A stretch of 64,000 bases of DNA from Uloborus plumipes (GCA_038373865.1 JAXGGA010003393.1:39535-103534); one strand, 5' to 3'; counted from the first letter of the stretch, positions 1 through 11,094 are shown. Notes: generated by a model from the letters alone, not told the origin. A program made the numbers and translations.

Positions 1-185
1 TTAGAAATTCAAAAAGCGCTCCTGGTTTCAGCCAATAGTTTTTGAACAGAAAGAGTAAAGAGGGGTTAAAAGTTCCGAGATAAGTAGTTTCCTCTGAAAC
101 AGCGTAACGAAAAAAAAGATGCGAACCATATTCTGAGCTTCCTGATGGTTCAAGAAACCGACCTAAGAAAATTCACGCAGACTTA

Positions 186-486
186 CTGTCCGTCCTTGAA
201 AACCGCGCCTAGCACTCGTGAACCATTCCACTTAAAAAAGGGGAGATGGGTTGTGAGTGGAAAGTTTCCGAAGTTTTAAATTTAAAACTTTAACTTGCAT
301 TTGCCATCCTTTTGACACATTCAACTAAACTATGTATTTGAAATTAGCATCGTTCTACATTGTTTGATACGGCTCAAAATGCTTATTGTTCTTCCCCTCA
401 TTGTTATCTTACCTATCAGTCATATTTTAGTAAGATCAACGAACACCTGACGCATGCGTAAATACGCAGAAGGTTTTACCAGACAG
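186..486 (+). mobile_element. TA-flanked MITE, family A copy 1
   Basis: Member of a ~300-bp non-coding family with six copies in this window (also 6835-7040, 12831-13133, 21059-21276, 58143-58352, 58695-59001). It starts CTGTCCGTCC and ends in ACAG after a conserved block (CGCATGCGTAAATACGC, then AAGGTTTTACC). TA dinucleotides flank both ends (184-185, 487-488). Shared internal landmarks are GTTTGATACGGCT and ATTTTAGTAAGATCA. The TA target and short CTGT/ACAG termini fit a Tc1/mariner-type non-autonomous element, but no transposase source is visible. Confidence 0.75.
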
Positions 487-488
487 TA

Positions 489-1033
489 TACTTTACACTT
501 TTTATCACAAAGGAATGTGTGACAGTAACGTGTTAATTTGTTTTCTTATCCATGATCTTGCTTGGCTAAATAAAACAATGAACCGGACTTAGTTGAAAAG
601 CAAACTTTTAAAGCAGTCACAGCTTAGCTGCTGAGAAATACAGACCCCGTGTCAAACGCATGAATAAGCCTTTGAATAAATCAGGCTTACTTTCACTTTT
701 CCGTGATTTCTGACGTCATGACTTTGTTACCTGATGCATGTTCTAGAGAGGCAGGACCGAGCCGGAATTGTTTGCCTTTCTCTCGAAGCTGGAAAATCGT
801 AAAATATGATCTTTTTCACAGCACGAAAGTCGTAAAGTTGCGAAAAGAGTGCCTGGCCGTTTCTTTTGGCTCGTAAAGTCAGGGCGCTTTGTTGTGGTGA
901 TGACGTAATCTTTCACGGCTGTGTGTAAAAATTTATATGGAAGTAGAACTTAATCACAATAAAAAGTGCTTGGGACGAAAAAGTATATGTTTGCATTGAA
1001 GTTTGTATTTGGTGAATAATTTTGTAGTTACTT
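489..1033. other. No gene seen; two CRE-like sites
   Basis: No recognisable coding or repeat structure. A perfect CRE palindrome TGACGTCA lies at 711-718 and TGACGTAA at 901-908. CG dinucleotides are more frequent here than in the flanks. An AATAAA hexamer occurs near 959. These could be parts of a promoter or an old LTR, but nothing ties them together. Confidence 0.3.
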
Positions 1034-1159
1034 GTGTTGTTGTTTCTTACACCACTCGGGTATCCGAGCCCGAGTAAATGGATCTACTCGGATTTGAGGC
1101 AGATTTTGTACGGATTCCGTTTATACGAGCGCCATTAAAGTGGAAGTCCGATTTAGCTC
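1034..1159. repeat. Dispersed repeat, copy 1 of 2
   Basis: About 125 bp matches 60808-60933: both run from a GTTGTTGTTTCT start through ACCACTCGG, CCGAGCCC and GGTGGAAGTCC-like blocks to an AGCTC end. The reverse strand of the second copy is open (SLIGLPPKRCSLKRE), while this copy has stops in that frame, so coding function is doubtful. Identity of the parent element is unknown. Confidence 0.55.
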
Positions 1160-2471
1160 AACACACATGCTGTATGACCTGTTTATAGGGCAGGTAGACA
1201 TTCAAAACATGCATTTGCATAGCGAACGGAGAAAGATAGAAGATAAAATGCATCCATGCCCGAACCTTTATTCGAGCTCGGGACCACGCCATCCGAGTTA
1301 GACTTCTCTGTTCACTAGACAAGACAGGGATTTTTTTTTTTTTTTTTTGTATTTTTGAAAAGTTCTTTAATTCGCGTATTTTCTAATGTTTTCCTTAAAG
1401 ATTTCACGAAAGTCTTTTATTTTAAGCACAAATTGTAACAAAACCAACACCATACCTGAACCGATATGGAACCTTTTCTGCCTAAAGAGAGTACAAAGGT
1501 AAAACGAAGCTATTTATAGCTCACAGTGGCGAATTTACATAAATTTATTTCTATGTGAGGTTAATTATTTTATTACTATTATTTCTTTCATTCATCGCAT
1601 TTTATTTCATTTCCATAATCTAACCGACAAGTATCCAATATCAAACACTATTTACTGTAAAACAAGAGTTGCCTAAAATAACTATTTATCACCGATTCTA
1701 TGCAGGGCTTGCCTTAGTAATCCAGTTTCGTCTACAGGTGATCTAAAATACACACTTAGCTGCAATTATCCATCCGCATATTTGCACATAATTCGTACTC
1801 ACAGATCCAAAGGGAAAGCGAATGATTCGCTAGGAATTAAACTCACACGAGGCGAGTAAATCACAACCGGTTTCAATTCTGAGACCGCTCGAGCGGGGCA
1901 ATTCGCTTAATGTTAGCGAAGTGAATATTTGCTTATTATTAGCACAATTGGATCTAATCTTTCATGTGGATCACCCATCGCTTTATTTGAATGTTGACTC
2001 GGAGAGGGAAAAGAGCTTTTTTTCTCCTGATTTCTCGGCATTTTTTTCTGGTAACAGGAATAGTACTTTATGAAACATCATGTCTATCATTCTCTTCCAT
2101 ATTCACTACTAGCTTATTACACGGCGTTGCCCGGTACTGGATTATGCTTCACCTATTTCATGCTAAAATGAAGTAGGTGAGCCTTAAATTGATAATTCAT
2201 TGTTACGCAATCTTTGTTGGGAAACACTCATATTTGAATGTGTTAAATTTTATCTATTTGTACGCTTAAAGGCTTAACTCTATTACTCTATTTTTTCAAA
2301 ATAGAAAGAAAATGGTCATTTTGTGACAAAAAAATTGAATTTTGAACTTTTTGCATATTTTTTTAAATTTCAAAACTCCACCTGTGTAAATTCTAATGCA
2401 CCAAGGAGCCTCTGTGCCAAGTTTGTTGAAAATCCGACGAAAATTTGTATAAGGAACAAACATACAAAAAT
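1160..2471. other. Unannotated AT-rich DNA
   Basis: No supported gene. A pure T run of about 20 lies near 1329-1348. The segment around 2390-2470 reads like the degraded 3' part of an unidentified repeat (GTGCCAAGTTTGTTGAAAAT followed by ACAAACATACAAA), a phrase common in arthropod transposon tails. Confidence 0.3.
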
Positions 2472-3515
2472 ATAAATCTGTGGCTTGGTTCTAAAAGGGC
2501 CTAAGTCAAAAATGTTAGTTTCGAGAAAAAGGCGATGAAAGACATTTGAGATTTTTTAGAATGCTATAACTTTCTTATATTAGGATTCCCATTATTATTT
2601 TTTGGTATTTGTTTATTGTTAGTGTAAAGAAACATTATTTAATCATATGATTTTTTTTATATATTATATAAATTATATATTATATATATAAATGTATAAT
2701 ATATACAGGGTGTCCACTCCAATCGTGGACCAATAGCTAATTTCTAAACCGTTAGAGATAAGCATATAGTTTATTTAGGAAAAAATCTCCAAATTACGAA
2801 AGGAATTTTGGGTCTATTCAATGTTTTTCAAAAAATAAAATTTTGAAAGAGTTACGAAATTTAAATTTTTATACAGCCCCCCAGTCTTATCAATCATATT
2901 TAGTAAAACATACTTGACACTGTAACGTTTAAAACTAAAAAAAAATCACTCTTCTACCACAAAAATTAACCGAGTTATGACGTTTTGAAAAATCAAGATT
3001 TTGTATTATTTCATGACGTCATCGAGCGATCGCTTAAGGGACCGTATGCGAAATCCTTCAAAATCTTGATTTTTCAAAACGTCATAACTCGGTCAATTTT
3101 TGTGGTAGAAGAGTGATTTTTTTTTAGTTTTAAACGTTACAGTGTCAAGAATGTTTTACTAAATATGATTGATAGGACTGGGGGGCTGTATAAAAATTTA
3201 AATTTCGTAACTCTTTCAAAATTTGATTTTTTGAAAAACATTGAATAGACCCAAAATTCCTTTCGTAATTTGAAGATTTTTTCCTAAATAAACTATATGC
3301 TTATCTCTAACGGTTTAGAAATTAGCTATTGGTCTACGATTGGAGTGGACACCCTGTATAATAATTTATATAATATGTAATATACATATTACATATTATA
3401 TAGACATTGGCCTTTGTAGAATTAGAGTTTTACTAAATTGGAAACTTTTGATGTAAATAACACAGAATGTGAAAAAATTGACATTGTCCCTTTTAGAACT
3501 AAGCCACAGAAATAT
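2472..3515. mobile_element. Outer inverted repeat around the 651-bp palindrome
   Basis: Short arms at 2472-2499 and 3488-3515 match in reverse complement (CTGTGGCTT[A/G]GTTCTAAAAGGG). They lie outside the palindrome at 2706-3356. They may be the ends of a larger decayed element into which the palindrome inserted, or an older layer of the same foldback. Confidence 0.4.
2706..3356. mobile_element. Long palindromic foldback element, TA-flanked
   Basis: Two arms of about 298 bp (2706-3003 and 3059-3356) are almost exact reverse complements, separated by a 55-bp loop that contains a TGACGTCA octamer. Termini are CAGGGTGTCCACTCC and its complement, with TA on both sides (2704-2705, 3357-3358). TA target and CAGGGTGTCC ends fit a Tc1/mariner-class non-autonomous element with extremely long terminal inverted repeats. 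Only a handful of mismatches separate the arms, implying recent insertion or arm homogenisation. No open frame of note. Confidence 0.8.
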
Positions 3516-5081
3516 ACATACATCTTTTTTATATATAGATGTTTAAAAGCTTGCTACGAATTTCGAAATCGGTATTTCATTCATTTTTTGCTCTTGGGTT
3601 CGTTTAAAATTTCGTATGTAATCAAAAAGTCGATACCAATGTATCCAGTATTTAATAATGACAAAATGAGATGTTTGCTTGCTTGTATGTTTGTGCGTAA
3701 CGGTAAGGCCTGAAAAAATGAAATCTGATATACGGACGTAACAGCTCATGACGATGATGTGTACAATGTACATCGTCGCTGGAGTTAGATTAATTTATCT
3801 GGAAAAGGTATAATGCTTTCTGTGGTTGAGTTTTTTATTCCCAATGCAGGTTCAGTTTTATTTCAATCAATGCGTGTGTCAACTCAACGGGAATGGTAGG
3901 TACATTTTTTAAAACATGTCATTTCAGATAAATGTATTTGGCAGCAAATATTTCTTCGAGTAAACGTTTATATACCCTCCCCCCTTCCTTGTAGCTTTAT
4001 AAGTTTTATATGTTCAAAACTAATACTCATTTTCAACTGACAAGGGTTACAAGAATCCCAAAGAAGTTTTTACAATTGAGAATTACATAAGTCAAACAAT
4101 AATATTCAGAATACTATACAAGCTTTATTCATAAGAGTACATCTTATTTTGCAGCGTTTGTTTATACATTGAAATAAAAAAAAGCTAAAAACTTGTAAAG
4201 ATCCGACAGAGCTACCAAGGTCTCGAAAGAAAGTTTCAGAACATTATCGAGTTCACATTAACATATGAGTCGGATTAGCATTCGGAAAAATACACGAACT
4301 GATTCGGAATTGTAATATTCCAAAGGCAACAATAGTATCGTTATCTATTGTTGTCTTTGCAGTTTCTATAAAGAAACATAACGTGGAACGCACACACATT
4401 TTAATGTTTGAAGTAATGGAAAATTAGGTGATTAAACTTCGAGATACGTACGTACATTGTATGCTCATTCGATACTCTTTTGGCAAAAGGAGTACAGCAA
4501 ATATATCTTAGTTAAGAAAAACTAAAATGCAAAATGGTTTCTAATTAAATCTCTTTTCTCAGTAGACGTTGTGATTTTGCAAAAATAAGGTCAAAAATAG
4601 AAACTTTCTTTTGTTAATCCATTCACATCAAAACCAAGTTATTTGTAAAATTTTTGTATGCAATCCACGCAGAAGGAAATCTTGTTTTAATTAAAACTAT
4701 TTGGTAAATCCAGAAATTTGATTTGCACTTATTTGTTAAATTAGCGTTTGTTTATTATTTTTTAACATTGCTGTCATGCTTCTTACAGCAAAAAACTAAA
4801 AACGTATTTTTAAAGTATACAGTATTTTATAGTACTTTAATTTAAAAATTATTTTTATTAATATAGATTTTTGGAGAAATAATTTGAAGTGCGATTGTAA
4901 GAGATGTTATTTATTTTTAAATTTATTCGTTCGTTTCAAATATCAGGATTTTTTTTAAATTAATTGAAAAGTCAAACATTAACTTTTTAAAAATAAAATT
5001 GAGTACATAGAAGTAAAGCATTGTTGTAATTACTACGCACAGTATCACACTACTTTAATCGTTAAAAATCTCTATTCTCAC
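3516..5081. other. Unannotated AT-rich DNA
   Basis: No gene or clear repeat. Short open frames (up to 91 codons at 3438-3713) have no domain or codon pattern. The stretch 4600-5040 is very AT-rich with A and T homopolymers. Confidence 0.3.
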
Positions 5082-5330
5082 TTAATCACCGGGCCCTTCC
5101 ATCGCGAAATTCTTCGAAACAAGTCCGTTATAAGTTATCCGTCCGTCATTGGAGCTGCCGGAAAAGTTAGCGCTCCGTGAAAAGGCTCCGTTATGGACTT
5201 TCGCCGTCTTCCGCCATTTTTCTCGTTCCAAATAACTGCGGAAATTCGGCAGCCAGTAACGCGGAGCGACAGGCAGTAAAGAAAGTTGATAAAACAACAA
5301 GAACTTGTGGTTGAAAATTTTCGCTAATAA
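5082..5330 (-). promoter_or_regulatory. CpG-rich island, possible promoter or 5' exon
   Basis: A ~210-bp segment dense in CG dinucleotides stands out against an AT-rich, CpG-poor background. On the minus strand it contains AAAAATGGCGGAAGACGG (5203-5220 region). This holds a YY1-like ATGGCGG core and an ETS-like CGGAAG core around an ATG at 5214-5216. That ATG opens only eight codons before a stop. The minus frame 5082-5300 (72 codons) is open but unrecognised. A housekeeping-type promoter is plausible; no downstream gene was found. Confidence 0.3.
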
Positions 5331-5652
5331 AATGTTTTCACTGAGGTTAGAGACTCTTATCTTCGAGAGTTATTTTTGGATTCTTTAGCATGGGCGGGGA
5401 GCGGTCGCAAATTTAAATTTTTGCGGTGGAGGGAAATTCCATTGCTCTTAGTTTTGGAATGTGTATCCTTCGAGAAATCTATGCCGTTGAATTCATATTT
5501 GAAATTTTGTTTTTCAACCGTATTTGAAATGCAAGAACGTTTGCAAAATTTTTGCTCAGTTAATATTTCTTGGGTCTGCCTATACATTTAATGTCGTCAA
5601 TTGTGAGGTAAAAAGACTGTAGGTTTAAACGACTAAGTATTTCAACATTATA

Positions 5653-5880
5653 CCGTAAAGTCGGGTTACTTGGACCCTAGGGGGTTACTTGAGCCCATTA
5701 CAGTAAAATGATAAAATCTAGGTTTGGTACTTACTAGTTGAAGACTTGCACGTAGTTCCTCGTTTCTCCGCAAGGTAGAAGCACTCTGCAATATCTAACG
5801 CTAGTACCAAACCCAGATTTTATCATTTTACTGTGGGCTCAAGTAACCTCCTTGTGGATCCAAGTAACCCGACTTTACGG
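5653..5880. mobile_element. 228-bp foldback MITE, TA-flanked
   Basis: The termini CCGTAAAGTCGGGTTACTTG and their reverse complement bound the element, with TA at 5651-5652 and 5881-5882. Inner arms continue the inversion (AAAATGATAAAATCT, then GGTTTGGTACT) with a ~50-bp loop. It has no coding capacity. TA flanks suggest mobilisation by a Tc1/mariner-type transposase. Confidence 0.75.
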
Positions 5881-5882
5881 TA

Positions 5883-6834
5883 CTGGATATTCCTAAGGAA
5901 ACTGACTTTTTTGAAAATGACTTAATAGGAGATCAGCGACAAATATTTTATTTATTCTTGCAGATTAATAAGCATGCAAAGTCAGATTTTTGGGTGTTGC
6001 AACGCAGAGCCCATAGTTTCAAACATATTACCAGCCCTATTTTAATAATGTAACATACATGCAAGAATTTTTCTCAAACCCATAAGAAATTTCTTGTTTG
6101 CTATGACTTCCCTCCCTAAAGAAAGTTCTGGTTGTTCTAATGGTGCCATGACTTATTTTTTAACTGCACAAAATAATGAATTCATCAGTTATATTATCTG
6201 TTTCATCATGTTTTAAACCAACGGGTTTCTGTAAAATTATTAGGAAATGATAGTTGAATTTAATTATTTTCGTTGCTGTAAACTCAAAAGAAAATTGCAT
6301 TTCATTATTTGGTAAAAAGCTAAATGGTTTTTAGATTTGAATACGCGAGTGCTTATAGTGCAACTAACGACATAGTTTTAATACCTGGGCTCTTGTAGAG
6401 GATCATATTTCCAATAACATATATAACGCGAGTTTCTCATGTTATCGGACTACAACTTTTTTGCGTGACATTGACGAAATACTGATAAATGGTATTACTT
6501 TGTTTTGGTTCAAATCTTCATTTGCTAAGCTGTTTTTTGATGTAAATGGCACCTTTTTTTCATACACAACATTTTTCCCCCACAACTATTCTCACGAAGT
6601 ATACTACTTTTTTTGCACACCATATGGCCGGCTGACACGCAACAACACGATCACTTTACATGGAAAGCACACAAAAACATAGTCGGCAGCAATAAACGAT
6701 ACCTCAATTAGTTTACTTTTCGATATAAGAATGATATTCATGGTAAAAAAACAGAAAACAAGTGGATATCAGTAACATTTATGAAGTTTAACGTCATTAC
6801 GTTTTTGAGTTTCAATACTGAAAAGTCTGAAATA
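5883..6834. other. Unannotated DNA
   Basis: No gene, RNA or repeat recognised. The 73-codon open frame at 6461-6682 has no recognisable domain. Confidence 0.3.
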
Positions 6835-7040
6835 CTGACAGTCAAAAGGATATTATCCTTTTGACTTATTCAGCTAAACTACGCATTTGAAATTAACATC
6901 GTTGCACGCTGTTTGATACGGCTCAAAACGCTTTTTATTATTCTTCCCTTATTATCTTACCTAACGCCCCTATTTTAGTAAGATCAGAGAAGACCTGACG
7001 TGTGCGTAAATGCGCGGAAGGTTTTACCTAGGAATTTACT
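6835..7040 (+). mobile_element. TA-flanked MITE, family A copy 2, internally deleted
   Basis: Shares GTTTGATACGGCTCAAAA, TTTTAGTAAGATCAGAGAAG and AAGGTTTTACCTA with copy 1. The first ~150 bp of the family are missing: the CTGACAG start is joined almost directly to the TCCTTTTGAC segment. The left TA is at 6833-6834; the right boundary is approximate. Confidence 0.6.
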
Positions 7041-7184
7041 ATACTCTCGTACTTTGTATTAATATAAACATTATTTAGTTTACATATCTATTAATGGGTA
7101 TTTCTTTTATCCCTATTTTGAGTAGACATGCAAAAAATACATTTCACATGTTTGCACTTTAAAATGAAAAACATGATCTTTATA

Positions 7185-7596
7185 TACAGCAATGAGTAAC
7201 CGCCTCTAAGCAAAGGCTAAGGCAGAAACATGCAATACACCGAAATTCGACCATTTCGATCCATGTACAGCTGTTTCGAGCTTATTCTGCTCTCATCAGC
7301 ATGGAATACGAAAGTAGTCGAGTTGGAGGCAAAAATCCTCTCATATAGTAAAGAGAGCCAAAAAAACTGGTAGCTAATGCAAAATTCTCTTATATAGCAA
7401 AGAGAGACAAAAAAACTGGTAGTTAATGTAAAATTAGAATACCATTTACAATAGCTACCAGTTTTTTTGGCTCTCTTGGCTATATAAGAGGATTTTTGCC
7501 TCCAACTCGGCTACTTTCGTATTCCATGCTGATGAGAGCAGAATAAGCTCGAAACAGCTGAACATGGATCGAAATGGTCGAGTTAGCGGTGTGTTG
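7185..7596. mobile_element. Foldback repeat with 13-bp target duplication
   Basis: Direct repeats CATGATCTTTATA at 7172-7184 and 7597-7609 bracket the element, a clear target-site duplication. Inside, arms 7229-7375 and 7453-7600 are reverse complements over ~147 bp. The loop holds a duplicated part of the arm end (TATAGCAAAGAGAGACAAAA). The 13-bp duplication is too long for Tc1/mariner or hAT and is more typical of target-primed retrotransposition. The left non-palindromic part (CAATGAGTAACCGCC, AAGGCAG) is shared with 10557-10796. Confidence 0.65.
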
Positions 7597-7825
7597 CATG
7601 ATCTTTATAATCCGTTTAATATTTTATTCTCTTTTCTTATAACAAGGGAACAGGAATTTGAAAAAAAAAAGATAAAAATGATTTTTAAAAAATATCTTGG
7701 AGCGATGTGAAAGAAATACAGGAGTAACGAAAAATGTCGCTAAAATCTTAAAACATCTGAATGAATTTGGTCTATTTTAGTCATGTTTGTGTGTAACGAA
7801 AAAAAAAACAGTGGCGTAGCGAGAC

Positions 7826-8130
7826 ATTTCTCAAGGGGATATCCTATAAGCTAAGAAAAACAAAATCTAGTACTTAGAATTCTATTTTTACTTTATATTC
7901 CATTTTTTTCTAGGAAATAAGTTAGTATGTCATTATTTCGGTTTTAATTTAGTATATTTATGAAGTATTAAAACTTTCTTCTCGTAGAGAAAAATTTCTC
8001 AAGAGGGCTATTCACCAAGCTAAGAAAAACAAAATATAATGCTTTTAACTCTATTTTTACTTTATAACTCTGAAGAAAATAGTTTAGTATTTCGGTTCTA
8101 AACTAGTATAGTTATGAAGTATTGAAAATT
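7826..8130 (+). repeat. Imperfect tandem duplication, ~165-bp period
   Basis: Two diverged units (about 7826-7972 and 7995-8130) share AAGCTAAGAAAAACAAAAT, CTATTTTTACTTTATA, ATTTCGGTT and TATGAAGTATT in the same order. The first unit is preceded at 7811 by CAGTGGCGTAGCGAG, a hAT-like terminus, so this may be the left part of a decayed hAT element. Confidence 0.55.
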
Positions 8131-9028
8131 TAAGGATGAATATAGCACAGAGTTATTTGGTGGTTGAATAAAAGAAGTAAACTTGAAATTCTTTAATCTG
8201 AATTTCGTGTTTTAAATGCACAAATTATGATTAATTCAACCGTTTATTTCAAAACCAGTCATTTCAAAACCAGTCTTGAAATTCTTTGATCAGTTTTTGG
8301 AATTCCATGCTATTTGTTACAGCTCCTGCAGAATGTGTGTGCGTTTTTTTTTTATTATTTTTTTATTTGCTGGGCATAGTATCAGCAATCAAATGCATAG
8401 AATTAGAGCTCTGTCTATCGAACTGTTTAAGAAGAAATTTGTTTTGTGATTATCTTTCGCTTCCTACAAATCTACACATGTCTATCGCATTTTTCTGTCC
8501 CGATTCAGTTCAAATTGTGCCAGGGAATATATGACACTTGCAAGTGTCTTTAAATTAGCTCCAATTATACTCCTATGAATTTCGTTAAAGTGATTCTTTC
8601 TTATATTAATAAACTTGTGCAAACATATTTTACATTTCCAGAGTATCACAGAAATTAACATTTTCCGTTCGAAGTTATGAAACTATGAAAACCTAGGTTA
8701 ATAAACTTTAGTTCTTTGCTATGTTATAAATTATATATTTTCCATGGCTAAATTTTATACACATTTAAAACTTAAAATACTTGACAGCTGTGTGATTCAT
8801 GAATTCAAAGTAGCATAAGTGTCTTCTAGAAATGAAAACTTCACTCAAGATTATCAATAATGGATAATGCATTTTGAAAATCTAGTAAAATTAATATCCA
8901 GTTCTTGAATAACAGTATAAAAAAGGATGAAGAAAAATTGATTTTTCAGAAAGCAAATAGAAATTTAATTCGGACAGAGTATGTTTGTTTTTTTTTAGTT
9001 TGATTCGTATGTGTAAAAGATGATCTTG
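8131..9028. other. Unannotated AT-rich DNA
   Basis: No gene recognised. The open frame 8286-8534 (82 codons) is hydrophobic by virtue of T-rich sequence and has no homology that I can see. Confidence 0.3.
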
Positions 9029-9178
9029 CTATATAGCATTGACGCTCCCGGAACCGATATTTAAGATGCTAGCTATATCCTGATGTGTAATTCTTGGGTC
9101 TTCCCTCACTAAAAACCGCATTTTTTGAACATTTTCTTCAATAGTGCTCGGACGTCCGCTTCTGACGCCATCTTCTAA
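9029..9178 (-). pseudogene. mariner-like transposase fragment (N-terminal HTH)
   Basis: The minus strand encodes about 49 residues between stops. They include SGRPST, then VREDPRITHQDIASILNIG, then GSVNAI, which is the second DNA-binding helix-turn-helix of mariner-family transposases (family pattern GRPST ... V..D.R.T...IA..L.IS.GSV..I). Upstream in a shifted frame KHGE precedes LEDGVRSGRPS, as in mariner. The catalytic DD(D/E) domain is absent. The fragment is cut off on its 5' side near the TTAA element at 9199-9421. It is a dead relic, not a gene. Confidence 0.75.
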
Positions 9179-9198
9179 TTATCTTTCCCCATGCTTAA

Positions 9199-9421
9199 CC
9201 CTACAGTGCATGATTTTTTTTCTTCGAAAGAACTATATATATTTTTAAATGTAATAAGAAGACATTGGAAAAGAGTTTTAAATGTTTTATTTTGAAGATA
9301 GATGGTTACATTTGCTTTAAAGATACCTAATACTTGCTTTTTATGCTTGAGTTGCCTTTTGCCTGGTCATAAGGAAAAATAGTCCATGTATCCAGTTGGC
9401 AACGCAATTGGCAGTGTAAGG
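9199..9421. mobile_element. TTAA-flanked (piggyBac-type) MITE
   Basis: TTAA occurs at 9195-9198 and 9422-9425, exactly bordering CCCTACAGTGCATG on the left and GGCAGTGTAAGG on the right, which are imperfect inverted repeats. TTAA targets and CC(C/T)T termini are the hallmark of piggyBac-superfamily elements. It is non-coding. Confidence 0.6.
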
Positions 9422-9443
9422 TTAAATTCGTTGAACTAGTTAA

Positions 9444-9610
9444 CCCTTTATGCCCCGACGGGACATAGAAGTACCGATTATATTAATTTAGTATTGAATC
9501 CTAAATGGCTGGAATCATGCTGGTACTTGAAAGTACCACTCCTTGTACTTTGCTGAGAGGTCGACAGATGGTACCTGCGATCGGAAACAGATTTCCTAGG
9601 GGCTTTAAGG
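9444..9610. mobile_element. Probable second TTAA-type MITE with hairpins
   Basis: It begins right after TTAA (9440-9443) with CCCTTTATGCCCCGACGGG. The likely right end GGGGCTTTAAGG (to 9610) is an imperfect inverse, but its TTAA has decayed to CGTA. It holds the palindrome TGGTACTTGAAAGTACCA and a decayed copy (GGGACATAGAAGTACC), in line with the hairpins of other TTAA elements in this window. Confidence 0.45.
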
Positions 9611-9740
9611 CGTAGGGAGCCTTATACCCTACTGATTGTCAAAATTTGTCTGTGCGTTATATATGCTGTTTTATATTTTCCACTAAAAAAAATAAAAAAA
9701 TATACAAAAAGTCATTGCTAAATTAATTTGACAAACAAAA

Positions 9741-10134
9741 TGTTAAATACCGTAGCACGTAAAGGAGAAATACTCGTATATGGGGAGGCGGAAGATAGGC
9801 TTTGGAAACACTACGCAACAGTCAAATCTTTAAAAAAATTGTCAAAAATATGTTGAGCCACAATACTAAACCCTACGCACTTGCAAATTGAAGTGAAGTG
9901 AAGCGTACCATTGTATCGAGCAAATGACGTCATAACACCATATAAAATGTTCCACGTGCAGTTCACTTGGTAGTTCACCTTGCAGTTCGGCTGTTGCTAG
10001 CCGCTTATGTCTCTAGTCATGTAGTTTTGTTTTAACTCGTGTTTTAACCTCATTTATGTCCTTACAGTTCACGTATTTTCAATAAATATGTTTTTATCAT
10101 TCACCATCCTAGTCCACTGCCTCTGCTTCTTACA
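9741..10134 (+). mobile_element. Candidate solo LTR with promoter and polyA signal
   Basis: The segment opens TGTTAAATACC and closes TTCTTACA, the TG...CA ends expected of an LTR. In order it has a CRE TGACGTCA (9925-9932), a TATA box TATAAAAT (9941-9948), GCAGTTC/GTTCAC initiator-like repeats 20-35 bp downstream, and AATAAA at 10081-10086. This is a complete U3-R-U5-like layout on the + strand. There is no internal retroviral coding region and no clear target duplication, so the ends are tentative. A cellular promoter with a short transcript is the alternative. Confidence 0.4.
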
Positions 10135-10548
10135 CTTGGATACACTACAAAATCATGGCTCGCCAAGCTTCTCTGTGCAACTCCATCGTCGGAATACGGG
10201 AGCGCTGTGTTCATAAGAAGGAAGACCCCACGTAAAAATTATACTGTTCATGTCATAACGTGTAGCTATCTGCCATAGATTAAAGAAGGTTGAAACTATA
10301 GATGGCCACTGAAAGTACATTTTTAACTCATATATTTCTATGATAGTCTAAAAACGTTTTAACCACCTACGTATATGTGTCTGAGCTAAGTCGACTTTCA
10401 CCTTAATGGAGCTTTGTAAAAAAAGGAAGCCGTATCGTTTCTTTAAATCGGTAGAGTAGAGTACGCAGGCTCGAATAACCTGGTGGTACAAAAAATCAAC
10501 AAACCAATCAGTTGTTGTTATGCTCTAAAAGCCTCCTATAAACTAATA
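10135..10548. other. Unannotated DNA
   Basis: No recognisable feature apart from a short ATG-bearing stretch (ATGGCTCGCC at 10154) just after the candidate LTR, which does not stay open into a known domain. Confidence 0.3.
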
Positions 10549-10556
10549 GTTTGCAT

Positions 10557-10796
10557 GCAATGAGTTACCGCCCACAAGCCAGGGATAAGGCAGCCATACC
10601 ATGGTTTGCGGATGTTCGCTGGTGATGGTAAATTTATTTTATCTACCAGTTTGAAGGCAATCTTGGCTACAACAAGAGGATATTTGCCTTCAGCTCGATC
10701 ATTGGCTATTCCCGACTGAGGAGTTCAAAATAAGGAAGAAATCGGTCTCAGGATGTCAATGGTCGAGCTGTGAGTGTATTTGCTTCAGTTCTAATG
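10557..10796. mobile_element. Repeat related to 7185-7596
   Basis: It begins GCAATGAGTTACCGCCCACA and AAGGCAG, matching the left part of 7185-7596, and ends with GGTCGAGCTGTGAGTGTA-like sequence as that element does. GTTTGCAT at 10549-10556 and 10797-10804 is a possible 8-bp target duplication. The foldback arms are mostly absent, so this may be the ancestral, non-palindromic form. Confidence 0.5.
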
Positions 10797-11005
10797 GTTT
10801 GCATATTTTAGTAGTAATTTAATAGCTAATTGGTTTAGTTTTTGTTTTGATTTCCAAAAACTGCGGCAACGACAACAAAGAAAAAATAACAGTTTCGATT
10901 AAAAAATGTGCTTTTACTCTCCTTTGGCAACCAGAAAAAAATCCTGCTTAGGATGTTTTGAACCGGATAAAGTTGGGCAAAATTTATCTGTCGAATCCCT
11001 TGTCC

Positions 11006-11040
11006 AATTAAAGGGGCAAGTGGATAAAGGTGATAAAGTT
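11006..11040 (+). repeat. Fragment of family B MITE end
   Basis: AATTAAAGGGGCAAGTGGAT and the following AAAGGTGAT match the terminal repeat of the family B elements at 11756-12003, 36124-36387 and 42039-42243. Only one end is present, next to the TTAA element at 11095. Confidence 0.5.
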
Positions 11041-11094
11041 TTGCATAGCAAATTCAGTGTATTAGCTTCAAAACCCCTATAAAAAGCTGCTTAA

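Noticed and set aside
7811..7825. hAT terminus CAGTGGCGTAGCGAG
   Set aside because: No inverted partner or 8-bp duplication was found downstream, so no element is called.
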